From contig JAVSML010020805.1 of the NCBI GenBank assembly GCA_038503035.1, forward strand, positions 6,387 through 70,386: a DNA stretch of 64,000 nucleotides, read 5' to 3'. The translations under genes were made by a program, and so were the position numbers. Every line of letters starts with the position of its first letter. Position 1 is the first letter of the stretch. Of the stretch, positions 55,901-64,000 are shown piece after piece. Under the pieces are notes generated by a model that saw nothing but the letters and a program-made list of their open reading frames with translations, searched no databases and had not been told where the DNA came from. This stretch comes from Crocodylus rhombifer. Its lineage: Eukaryota > Chordata > Crocodylia > Crocodylidae.

Positions 55901-57349
55901 ACAGAGGGCTCACCCCTGCCAAGGAAAATAAAGCTCAGCCGCCTGAAACTGCCGTCTCCTGCCAGCATTGGTGCCACAGAGGCACCCAGCACCAAGAGCC
56001 TAACTAAGGCCAACACATCCATCAAGCGCCTCTGGCGGCAGAAGAAGCCAGGGGGGGATGAGACAGGCCAGCCAGAGCAGGCCAGCCTCTTACGTGGAAG
56101 CCAAAGCTCCACTGCACCTCTGAAAGCCAGTATCAAGAAGCGCAGTCCAAGCACATCAGCCTCCAGTTCAGATACAGCCTCTGAGGAGGGGCGTGTCCGA
56201 CGTGTGAAGTTGAGGAAAGTTGTCAATGGTAGCTGCTGGGAAGTGGTACAGGAGCCAGCTGCCCAGGGACCTCCCAAAACCACAGGACAGATAGATGCAG
56301 AACCTACTACAGAGGACGTGTCCTTTGTGGCATCCTCCTCAGCCTCTGAATCATGCAACTTAAGTTGCTTGGAGCTGCCAGGGACACGCTTAGCTGGCTC
56401 TGCAGAGCAGCTGCCAGGAAGGCTAGAGACTGCACCCTTCCCTGAGGAGGCTCCTGTGGAACAGACATTAGGAGAGGTGTTGATGGGAGAGCAAGCAGGC
56501 TGTGGAAACCCCTGTGAGCTGGAAGGGACTGAATTAGACCAGCTGAGTGAGGGTGATGAATTTGGGAACTTGGCTCCCTTAGGGGATCTGGAACAGATGC
56601 TGGACTCGATGCTAGCAGGCAACAGCAGTGCCATGGAAGGTCCGTGCCTCCCTAAGCTGGGAGAGGTGGACGATGGGCAGCCTTCTGCAGGCCCATCATG
56701 CCAGATAGATGCAGCTTCAGTGGATGCTGATGTAGCAGCAGGAAGGGAATGGCAACCCCTGGACATGCATCTTTGGCCAGAATGGAATGAGGCAAGTGAA
56801 GTACTCATGCCAGGAGGGGAGCAGAGTAGAGGTAGCCCCCTTCTCAGCTCTGCAGCTGAAGATGCTGTGGGATACCCTGTGTGTGGCCAGCTTGTCCCAC
56901 CCTTCCCTGCAGACCCTAATGAGGCTCTGCCAAGTAGCTACTGCCCCAGCCCCATGTCTGCTGGACTTTCCAGTCCCCACAATCTTCAATGCCATTCACC
57001 ATTGGTTGGGAGGAAGGAAACCCCATCAGACTCGGGGTCCCCTGTTCCAGTGGAAGATGGTGGGGGGGACAGATGGGAGCCCTGCACCACCTGGTCAGTC
57101 TATGCAGAAACTGCTGGAATGGAGACTACACCTGATGTTCAGGTGCCATTGGTGCTACAGCAAAGCACCTTTAAAGAGCATGGCCACTGGGACTGCCACC
57201 TGACACCACCCTCAGACAGCCCAGGAGATAAGATGGATGAAATCATTGATGTGACAGGGGCTGAAGAAGGACCGACTCCCATCAGTGTCCTGTGTGTCAA
57301 GCCTGATCCCTCTTCGGAGTCGGATGATGAGGTGGATGTTCTGAACTAG
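52802..57349 (+). CDS. BTBD18: BTB/POZ domain-containing protein 18
   Basis: Two coding exons, 52802-52931 and 55191-57349 (join phase 1), give 762 aa. The exon with the start codon begins at an acceptor CTGTTTGCAG at 52760; its donor is GAAG|GTAATC. The second exon follows TTTGTTTGCAG. The N-terminus MCSPAAAGSKILYRNSRLLR and the BTB fold (about residues 30-130: ADVFCDVILQAEG, AHCCILSACSPFFTER, VDFLYTSEMEVS) match vertebrate BTBD18. The long middle is Ser/Pro/Lys-rich with basic patches (KKRSPSTSAS, RRVKLRKVV). The acidic C-terminus ends CVKPDPSSESDDEVDVLN, including a sumoylation-like VKPD. In mouse this nuclear protein promotes RNA polymerase II elongation at pachytene piRNA loci; the role here is inferred from orthology. 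An in-frame ATG inside the intron (about 55025) would give a protein without the first BTB strand and is not used. Confidence 0.95.
52932..55190 (+). other. BTBD18: BTBD18 intron
   Basis: 2.26 kb with GT...AG ends and a T-rich acceptor. No transposon termini were recognised inside it, unlike the sequence upstream of the gene. Confidence 0.85.
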
Positions 57350-59215
57350 CAATGGCAGGGCCTGATTTCTGGTGAGGGGGCCCTCTCTGCTGATGCCCGA
57401 GATGCTGTTGCCCCAGCTAATACTTAACCATGGTAGGGTGCTGTTAAGTAAATAAGTAAATTCAGGTGTTTGAGGCTGGGAACCTGCAGGCCCTGGTTGC
57501 TGAAGGACTTCCCTTGGAGCTAAAAGACTCCTGGAGAGAGGGGAGGGGGAGCAAGCCTCCAGATGGCATGGTGGGTAGATCCAGTAGTGAGGCAAGGCCA
57601 AGATGCAGTGTCTGCTTTTGCAGCTGGGATTTGGCTTGAACCAGAAACACCCTGCAGTTCCCTGGGGGTGGTGCAAATGGGCTGAGAATGGTGTGGCTAC
57701 AGTGTGACCTACTTTACCATCTGCAAAGTTAATAGAGCTCTACTGACTGCTGCATTTAAAGGAAACTTGCCATAGCATTGGGATAGAGAGGAATGGTGGG
57801 GTGGAAACTGCCCTGACCTGCTTGGTCTTAAGCAGTTCCTTTTTGAGGAGCTTGCTATGGCAGCAGTCTAGACAGGTGCACAGGTTATAAATTTTTTTTT
57901 TTCATGAGACCCATCGAGCTAACTTATGTGCAAGATAGAGCTATTTGTGTGCTGAGAAGAGAAAGAATAGCCTCCAGGGGGGACTTAAAGGGTGTAGAAA
58001 CATCAAGGGAAGGGAGGTCAGGAAGTTTGCTTCAGTGTTGTAATTTTTTTCAAAGGAACTGATGTGAATCTTCAGTATTGAGGACATCCAGCAACATCCT
58101 CGCAGTACTTTTGCCTGGCACTGGATAGTCCTGGCCTTGCTGCAGTTTTACTTTATCTTCTGTTGTGCATTTGACTCATCTCCATTCATGTCTCAACTCT
58201 CTTAACTGTCCGCACCTGTTGCAGGGACCCTTGTCCAGTCTGTCCCTAATGCTCTTATCTTGTCTCAGACCTATACTGCTGTGACTGTTGGCTTGTGAAG
58301 AAATGTCTGCATTAGCTAGTTTAACAAGCATAAGCTCCAAATCTTGTCTGAGACTCCTAGAATGAACTAAGAGGGTTTTTTGCTTGCATGCTGTGTGCAT
58401 GTTTTTTGGTTCTTTGCACCTAGGCCAAAGCTGGGAGCTTTAGCCAAAATGTGGAATTCCTCATCTTTCTGCCTCAAGCCTTTTCAGCCTTCTGAGAGAA
58501 ATGAAAAAGCAACATTTGCAGATGCTTTTAAACAGCATAGGACATTCAAGCAATGTGTTTGTAAAGCTGGGCCATGATTATGATTCAAATCCCCTATTCC
58601 CTGTCCATGAATCCCACCCCTGCCCCCCACTTCAGGCTCTGTGCCACTTGCACCACTAGAGCTTGCTAGCTTGTAGGCACCTGAGATTAGTTTCTGTGAG
58701 CTACAGTCATTGCAGGGTGGACATACCAAGTCTTAAAAGTAAACTCATTTCAAGCAGACAGCTCAATGACAAATGTGCAGAGCCATAGTACTAGCAACAG
58801 TCCTTCATTCAACTCCCTATTCCTGTGTACCTGCCCCAGCACTTGAGGTAAGCAGCAGGTGGTTCATTTACTCAACTGGCAGTCCCTTATCTTTTCCTTC
58901 CCTGTTCTCCACCCCTCACAGGACAGAGTGCTGTCTGAACTGCTAGCTTTGTCCTCTTACTTAATCTGGACCCTTTTCTCTGAACTTCAATCTACTGCTG
59001 TGTTCATTACCTCCAACCTGCTGCAATTCTTGATTTCTCATAACAAAAGTAAAGTCACCTGGGTGTGCCCTGATGCTTCCTTTGCCTTTCTTAGTGGAGG
59101 GCTTTGTCACTTTGCTCCAGGAATTCCCCTTGACACCAGAGAACAGGTAACAGCAAGGAGAGGCTGGAATAAGTGTTAGAGGTTGCAATTTGAAATAAAG
59201 TGTTGGACTAGTTTG
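57350..59215 (+). other. BTBD18: BTBD18 3'UTR
   Basis: The first AATAAA on this strand after the stop is at 59194-59199, giving a 3'UTR of about 1.86 kb. Short ORFs inside it have no domains. The end lies about 190 bp short of the SELENOH 3' end on the other strand. Confidence 0.6.
59194..59199 (+). terminator. BTBD18: BTBD18 poly(A) signal
   Basis: AATAAA followed by GTGTTGG and, 20-30 bp on, a T/G-rich 'gtttgtactgatgtgttc'. This fits a cleavage site at about 59215. Confidence 0.65.
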
Positions 59216-59429
59216 TACTGATGTGTTCACATCCTGTTGCCTGAGCTGCAGCAGAGCAGGCAGTCATCTCCCTCTAGTGGCAGGTTGTACTGTATGAGAT
59301 CAGAAGACACTTCCTGAGAGGGGACAGGGTGTCTAGTAGTGATCCCTACTCCCTTCCCCCAAGGCAGGATGTTAGACGCAGCTGACTCTCCCACACCAAA
59401 GTTGAGTTCTCACTGGCTTTTCTATAAAC

Positions 59430-59435
59430 TTTATT
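59430..59435 (-). terminator. SELENOH: SELENOH poly(A) signal
   Basis: Minus-strand AATAAA (plus TTTATT) about 100 bp downstream of the SECIS element. It faces the BTBD18 signal. Confidence 0.65.
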
Positions 59436-59536
59436 ACAAAATTCTGAACTACAACAAATTATCATTGCTGGTTTCTTGTAAGAAGGAAAACAGTGGCATG
59501 CTGTGGCCATCAGCTCCCTGTGTGTAGAGCTGCAGC

Positions 59537-59590
59537 ATCAGAAATGTGACTGGGTCTGGCTTGTGCCCCCACTTTGTCACACCTCTTCAT
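59537..59590 (-). ncRNA. SELENOH: SECIS element, form II
   Basis: On the minus strand: ATGA (59590-59587), then 11 nt, then AA, an inner stem TGGG...CCCA, the returning strand, and TGAT (59540-59537). The 10-bp stem GAGGTGTGAC / GTCACATTTC is fully paired apart from two G-U wobbles. ATGA/TGAT supply the non-Watson-Crick quartet, and the unpaired AA lies at the top of the stem. The extra short helix makes it form II. It directs SECISBP2 and the Sec-specific elongation factor to recode the upstream UGA. Confidence 0.92.
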
Positions 59591-60731
59591 AAATGCTCTG
59601 GTTCTCACCAGGAGTAGACTGGTTCTCAGCCTGGCTGCAAGGGGAAGAGGAAGAGAGGGTGTTAATCCTGGCAGAGGAACAAAGAGTGTTGCATCTAACT
59701 ACCCACCCTACATTCCCACCAAGAAGGCTATCATGTTACTCAGATCCACAGATTACTGTTAAGATGAGTGGTTAGGTCACTGGGCCAGGATGCAATAACA
59801 GTGACCTGAAACTGCAAGAGTCATTAGTGACATCAGGACAGTTATCCTCTCTGCATTTTGCTTCCCCACAGCACCTACCTGCACTGGAGGTGATAAGTCA
59901 CAAGGGTTTTTTTGTTTGTATGGGGTTTTTTTGTTGGAGTCCTGTAGATAGCAGGCCCTAACCTGAGGGCTGGAGAGAAGGAATATGCTGTGTATGCTCA
60001 GGTTTCTGCTATCCAGCCAAGCTATGGATCCAGAACTCAATCACATTCTCCAGCTGCTGCTTTCCCTCCAACAGCATTTGGCAGGCAAGAGGAAACCCGT
60101 CCTCACAAAAAATAGTTAAGCCAGCTTTATCTTGGTATTTCTTCCCCCACCCACCTTGGTGGTACTGGCTCTGTCTAGTCTGAGGCATCTGGCCTAGACA
60201 TGCGCCGGCAGCCTGCTGGACCATTCAGCCCACCACATCCCTTTAAACAGGTCTGCAAAACAGCAAAAGGGTGCATGGGAACCAGACCTGATGCCTGCTG
60301 AGACAGCTAATAGCTGTGACAAAGTATTACCATGCAGAACCAATGCAGCCAGGAGACTGCCAGTGGGACTTGATTCTCACACAGCCAACACTTGGAAACC
60401 AAGCCCCAGTGACAGGGCCTTGCAGCAGAGTCGAGGGGAGACAGAATGGCCTTCGAGATTTTCCATTCTGGCAAGGAGGAAAGAGCCCTGCTTGGTTCAG
60501 TATTAGGAAGTCAAGGATTTATCAATTAATAAAATGGATCTGCACCAGTCTGCACGATTCCCCCTCATACTGGTTTTTAAATGCCACAGTAACTTTAAGG
60601 TAGGGGGGTTTCCTTTCAGCTCTGCCCCTGACTGAGGAGATGCAGTCCTTCCTTTTGCCCTAGACATGATCTCTGTGAAAGCCCCACTAGGAACAACTCA
60701 CCTCTGTGTCTCCTGTCCTACTGATTTTGCT

Positions 60732-61740
60732 TTATGCCAAGCTGCTCTTCAGTGCTTCGACCACCTTCTCTGGCTCAGGGAATTTGAGCTTGCGAGGCGG
60801 CCCCTTCTTAATGCCACTCCATAACTCCACCACTAAAATGTGCAAAGCAAAGAAGGCTTGGGGTTACAGAGGGGGTACTGCTCACTGGGTTATACTGCAG
60901 TAGCCCATGGCTGGGCTTAGTGCTCACAGCCACTGGCACTGCAGACCCTGGAGGGGGAGCAGGCACAGTCCTTGCCTCACTGAGATCAGTCCAACAAGGG
61001 CCTACCTCCACCCTCCTTCTCAGAGCACTGAACCCCTGGGAAAATGCTGCTCCTAGGAAGCTCATCAAGTGTCCATCAAAGTGCTGCCCCACCTAAACGG
61101 GACCTTTGCCCTACCTCCCCATGAAGGTGGCACTTACTGCTTCCATCCTCCTTCACCAGGGACACCTCGAAGCTATTCCTACGCGGTTTCTCAGGGTTGA
61201 TTTCCACTGTCAGGTTGTCAACAGCATGGCGCAGCGCCTCGCTCACAGCACTGGCATTGCGCCCATACACTCGTCAGCTTTGACTGCAAGAAGAGGGGGT
61301 TAACCCATGGGCAGAGAAAAAGGATAGGGGGACAGCAGCAATAGCAAGGAACATGTGTGTGAAGTGATGGGGATCCTGCTGCAACCAGCCACCCTCAGGC
61401 AGTGCTATCTGTCCAGCGTGTCCCAGGCACCAGTCTGGCTCGGCCCCACCAAACCGAGCCCTGCTCCAGGCCGCACTTCTCTCATTCTCCACCAAAGACA
61501 GCCACTGCCACCCATCCCTCCTTAGGGGGCAGCTCTGGTGCCTGCCACCAGGACTGAGCAGCACCCAGCCACAGGGACTCACCAGTGCTCAATGACTACA
61601 CGGGGCCCAGCCCCCGCGCTGCCTGCACCCCGCTGCTGCTTTGGCAACTTATCGAGGTTGTCCTTGGCCTGCGACGCCTCTGATTTCTCAGCCTTTGCCT
61701 CGGGGGCCTCTGCCTTCCTCTTCCGCCCTTTGGGAGCCAT
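60732..61740 (-). CDS. SELENOH: Selenoprotein H
   Basis: Three coding exons on the minus strand: 61740-61583, 61283-61138 and 60832-60732 (stop TAA), 405 nt, 134 aa. Donors are CACTG|GTGAGT and AGCA|GTAAGT; acceptors are TTCTTGCAG and CATTTTAG. The start MAPKGRKRKAEAP has a basic GRKRK nuclear/nucleolar signal. Joining exons 1 and 2 creates C53-Q-S-U56 followed by RVYGRN, the redox CxxU of the thioredoxin-like SELENOH fold. U56 is the in-frame TGA at 61276-61274. Later segments (EKPRRNSFEVSLVKEDG, then LWSGIKKGPPRKLKFPEP) are typical of the family. Human SELENOH is about 122 aa, so this has a slightly longer N-terminal region. SELENOH is a nucleolar redox protein implicated in genome stability and the stress response. 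The TGA should not be read as a pseudogene stop, since a SECIS is present. Confidence 0.96.
61274..61276 (-). other. SELENOH: Selenocysteine UGA codon
   Basis: The TGA lies three codons after the TGT that spans the exon 1-2 junction and directly before CGA-GTG-TAT. It gives C-x-x-U at the expected place. Gene-finding that treats it as a stop would start the protein at the downstream GTG-TAT. Confidence 0.94.
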
Positions 61741-62460
61741 CCTGCCGGGGAGAGCAAGCGGGACAGGTTCTCAGCCGCCCGCGGGCACGGATCCCGCGCT
61801 TGCCGAGGTCCCAGAAGGCTGCTCGGGCGCGGACCGGGCCTGGGCCACCCGGGGCCAGAGCCCGCGCAGCCCCACTCAGGGATTTCAAGGGACAGAGGGA
61901 ACCAGCCGTACGGGGACAACCCTGGGCAGTGACAGAGCCCACCCCGGCCACAGGGAGGAGCTGGCCGGACCCAGGGGCCGGGTCCTGTCCTCGGGGCCAA
62001 GGAGGAAACGCTCGCTCCGGCCTGATCCGGCTTCCCACGCGAGATGCGGGGGCGTCTCCTGCCCGAGCACGGCCCCGCCGCGTCTCGCCCCCAGGCAAGG
62101 CCAGGGCCCAAGGCCGCAGCCACCACACAGCACGAACCCACCTGCCGCCGTCCGCGCCGCCACTGGGGGAGGCATGTGGGGCCAGCACGGAAGGGGGCGG
62201 GGCAGTGCTCTGGGCTCAACCATTTACCAAAAAAGGGGGGGCGAAGACGGTGGGAAAGTAGACGACAAGAAAAACCCTCCATCAAGCCTGCCCGTCCTAG
62301 CCCTGCGCCTTATGTGAACCCCACACTGCAAGGCAAAAACCCGCTATGCCCCCCCCCCCCCCCCGTTTTCCGAAATGGTTCCGGCCCCAAGTGATTACCC
62401 AACATTTCGAACTAGGCTTCTCTGGAGCCAATCAGCGCCCGAGCTAGGCTGGGGGCGTGG
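61741..62460 (-). promoter_or_regulatory. SELENOH: CpG island / SELENOH promoter
   Basis: CpG-dense sequence immediately upstream of the SELENOH start, continuing to about 62.5 kb. GCCCCGCCC-like GC boxes near 62190 and a CCAAT-type GGAGCCAATCAG at about 62425 support promoter function. A possible upstream non-coding exon is suggested by donor GGCAG|GTGGGTT (last base about 62142) and an acceptor-like CTCTCCCCGGCAG one base before the ATG. The 259-codon plus-strand frame here is a GC artefact. Confidence 0.7.
62349..62364 (+). repeat. C homopolymer
   Basis: A run of about 16 C in the CpG island. On the minus strand this is a G-run that could support G-quadruplex structure. Confidence 0.7.
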
Positions 62461-62715
62461 CCTCTTCTCCAAGGGAAGCAACAAGGCCTCGGGCTGTGGT
62501 GTCGCCCCTCCCCCCGCCTGCAGCATCCGCATCCCCACTGCTCAGGGGCCGCGGCAGCACCCGCGAGAAGCCAGGCCTTCCCCTGGCCCCTCCCCGTACG
62601 AAGGGCTCATTCCACTCCGGCCCCAGCATCCAGCTGGAATAGCCAGTGCCTCCAGTCGCCCCTGCTCCTCTGCAAGCCCAGACACTGCACAACACAAAGG
62701 GTGGTTGTTGTCACG

Positions 62716-62721
62716 TTTATT
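62716..62721 (-). terminator. Poly(A) signal of the upstream minus-strand gene
   Basis: AATAAA on the minus strand followed by CGTGACAACAACC. It is the first such signal right of the SELENOH promoter. Confidence 0.55.
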
Positions 62722-63301
62722 ACAGAGTAACTGCCGATGGAAGAGATGATGATTTCTAGAAGCATAAAGAGTGTTTGGCCTGCATCCCCCACTCCTCCCC
62801 TCCCAGCTGCTGGCTTGGGGAAAGGAGGGCTCTGCTGCCATGCACAACCCAGGGGCTGTGCCACCCGCTCTAAGGACAGAGCCCCTCCGCCCACATCCTA
62901 AGCCAATGGCTGTTCGCAGTCACTCTCACAACTACCCCTGTGGCCAGCTACTGCGTCCAAGGAACTGATCCATGGGGACTTGATTTAAACCAAAAACTGC
63001 TAGACACAGGGACAAGAGCAGGTAAACAGGAGTGAGCTCTGCCCTCCTCTTCCAGAGGAAGGGAAGGGGGGCAGAAACCCCTGGGCCAGAAGGCAGGCAA
63101 TCCTCCCTCAGGAGTCTTCCAGAGCAGCAAAGCCCAGTTCCCATCATTCCTTGGCATGGATGAGCAAGCTGGTCACCTACATGCTGCTCTGTCTCGCTAC
63201 AGTGCCCAGAGCCCTGCTTTTCCCCAATAAGCAACATAGACAGCTCTCCCTAGCAGTGCCACATGAAACCAAGAGCCTGGGGATTAGAAGAGCTGATTTG
63301 A

Positions 63302-63321
63302 AGGGGGGGGGGGGGAAGGGG
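63302..63321 (+). repeat. G homopolymer and G-rich tract
   Basis: About 14 G followed by AAGGGG. Potential G-quadruplex on the plus strand and a likely length-variable tract. Confidence 0.65.
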
Positions 63322-64000
63322 AGAATATACTCTGATAGGGCTCCCTCTAGGCAACAGGCCAACCCCCAACCCCCCAGCACAGTACGCTGCAGCAAGGGGG
63401 GAAGGAGGCTGTGAGGCCTACTAAGCCACACTAACCAGGGTACATCTGAAACAACCTTTACCCCCTCAACCATGATCCAAATTGAGAGAAAAGATCTTTA
63501 GCCAGGGCATATTGGACTAAACACAGGGTAGACCAGAAAGGCATCTTCCTCCCTCAATCTATACCAGCTCAAACGCAATCTGGAGCATGGGAGTCTAGGG
63601 AGAATCAACCCTCTACCCCCAAGCCAAATTGGTTTAGATGTCAAAGTAGAATCTCCCTTCTGGACTACAATGACATGGCTTGATTAAATATGGGCAGTGC
63701 TTAGCCCTAGCAGAGCCATCACTTCTCACGCCTTGCAGCTTGTTGGTAGCCATCACCAGTTCCTGGGGCTCAGTGACCCTCCTTCCCTTTCTGCCATTCC
63801 CATGGGGGCACCCTGTCCCAGGAAAGGAAAGAGTAGAGATGCAGAGATGTGACTAGTCCCACATATCACAGGGTGCATGTGTGTGTGTGTGGGGGGGTGA
63901 GGATGGCGGGGTGGCATGACCCATCATCACGCAGCTTCCACTAGTTATGCTGGGGCACCGGCCCCCAGCTGGGCCTCGCTGGGCACTGCTGCAGCACAAA

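Larger units (their letters stand above)
59410..59634 (-). other. SELENOH: SELENOH terminal non-coding exon carrying the SECIS
   Basis: Bounded by a strong pyrimidine-rich acceptor (minus strand CTTCCCCTTGCAG|CCAGG, first exon base 59634) and the AATAAA at 59435-59430. It joins to the donor AGAG|GTGAGT that follows the stop codon by about 30 nt (last base of the preceding exon 60702). The intron of about 1.07 kb would place the SECIS close to the coding end in the mRNA. Confidence 0.75.
62700..64000 (-). other. 3'UTR of a further minus-strand gene, probably TMX2
   Basis: A minus-strand AATAAA lies at 62721-62716 (plus TTTATT) at the edge of the CpG island. From there to the window end no transposon and no convincing coding exon is seen. 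In human the gene upstream of SELENOH in the same orientation is TMX2, so this is probably its terminal 3'UTR. No TMX2 coding sequence is visible, so identity is inferred from synteny. Confidence 0.4.

Noticed and set aside
59560..60720. Other SECIS candidates on the minus strand (for example around 60560 and 60110)
   Set aside because: They lack the ATGA-AA-TGAT spacing or the paired helix. Only 59590-59537 has all parts.
61274..61276. UGA as evidence that the SELENOH locus is a pseudogene
   Set aside because: Its position matches the CxxU site, all splice sites are intact, and a SECIS element is present downstream.
61538..62317. 259-codon plus-strand frame over the CpG island
   Set aside because: It is antisense to SELENOH exon 1 and its promoter, Pro/Arg/Gly-rich as expected from GC content, with no domain.
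62716..64000. TMX2 coding exon
   Set aside because: No minus-strand frame with thioredoxin or membrane features and no KKxx-type C-terminus could be found. Only a 3'UTR assignment by synteny is defensible.

Overview
This is vertebrate genomic DNA, most likely from a non-avian sauropsid such as a crocodilian or turtle. The reasons are intron-containing genes with consensus splice sites, many CR1 LINE copies, Penelope-like elements (PLEs), hAT elements and their MITEs, a Ty3/gypsy element, and two recognisable vertebrate genes. The left three quarters is repeat-rich and gene-poor. The right quarter is gene-dense.

Genes (48.5-64 kb). A CpG-rich promoter near 48.6-49.0 kb precedes BTBD18 (+ strand, coding exons 52802-52931 and 55191-57349, 762 aa). 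Tail-to-tail with it lies SELENOH (- strand, coding exons 61740-61583, 61283-61138 and 60832-60732, 134 aa). SELENOH has an in-frame UGA selenocysteine codon at 61276-61274. A well-formed SECIS hairpin (59590-59537) sits in a separate 3'UTR exon. The two poly(A) signals, 59194 (+) and 59435 (-), lie about 230 bp apart. A second CpG island (61.75-62.5 kb) separates SELENOH from the 3' end of another - strand gene with a poly(A) signal at 62716-62721. Synteny with the human TMX2-SELENOH-BTBD18-CTNND1 locus suggests that gene is TMX2. The promoter-like block at 0.5-1.15 kb (- strand, good splice donor at 527) could then be a CTNND1 first exon.

Repeats (1.3-48 kb). At 5.5-15.5 kb there is a nested stack. 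A TIR element carries short palindromic sequence. Into it went a PLE that carries an inverted extra copy of its own 3' end and is bounded by a 13-bp target duplication. A CR1 copy and a 3.8-kb hAT with a broken BED-finger transposase then inserted into the PLE. At 23.35-28.83 kb is a Ty3/gypsy element with two LTRs, a tRNA-Gly-type primer site and the pol order PR-INT-RT-RNaseH. That order (integrase upstream of RT) is known from Gmr1-like elements. A related solo LTR with a 5-bp target duplication (43747-44681) sits inside a second, conventional gypsy remnant on the - strand. Six CR1 loci, one more PLE with a hammerhead-like motif, and about a dozen hAT-type MITEs, many with 8-bp target duplications, fill much of the rest.

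All transposon coding regions seen are broken by stops, frameshifts or lost catalytic residues. All coordinates and reading frames come from reading the sequence by eye. Family names rest on recognised motifs, not on database searches.
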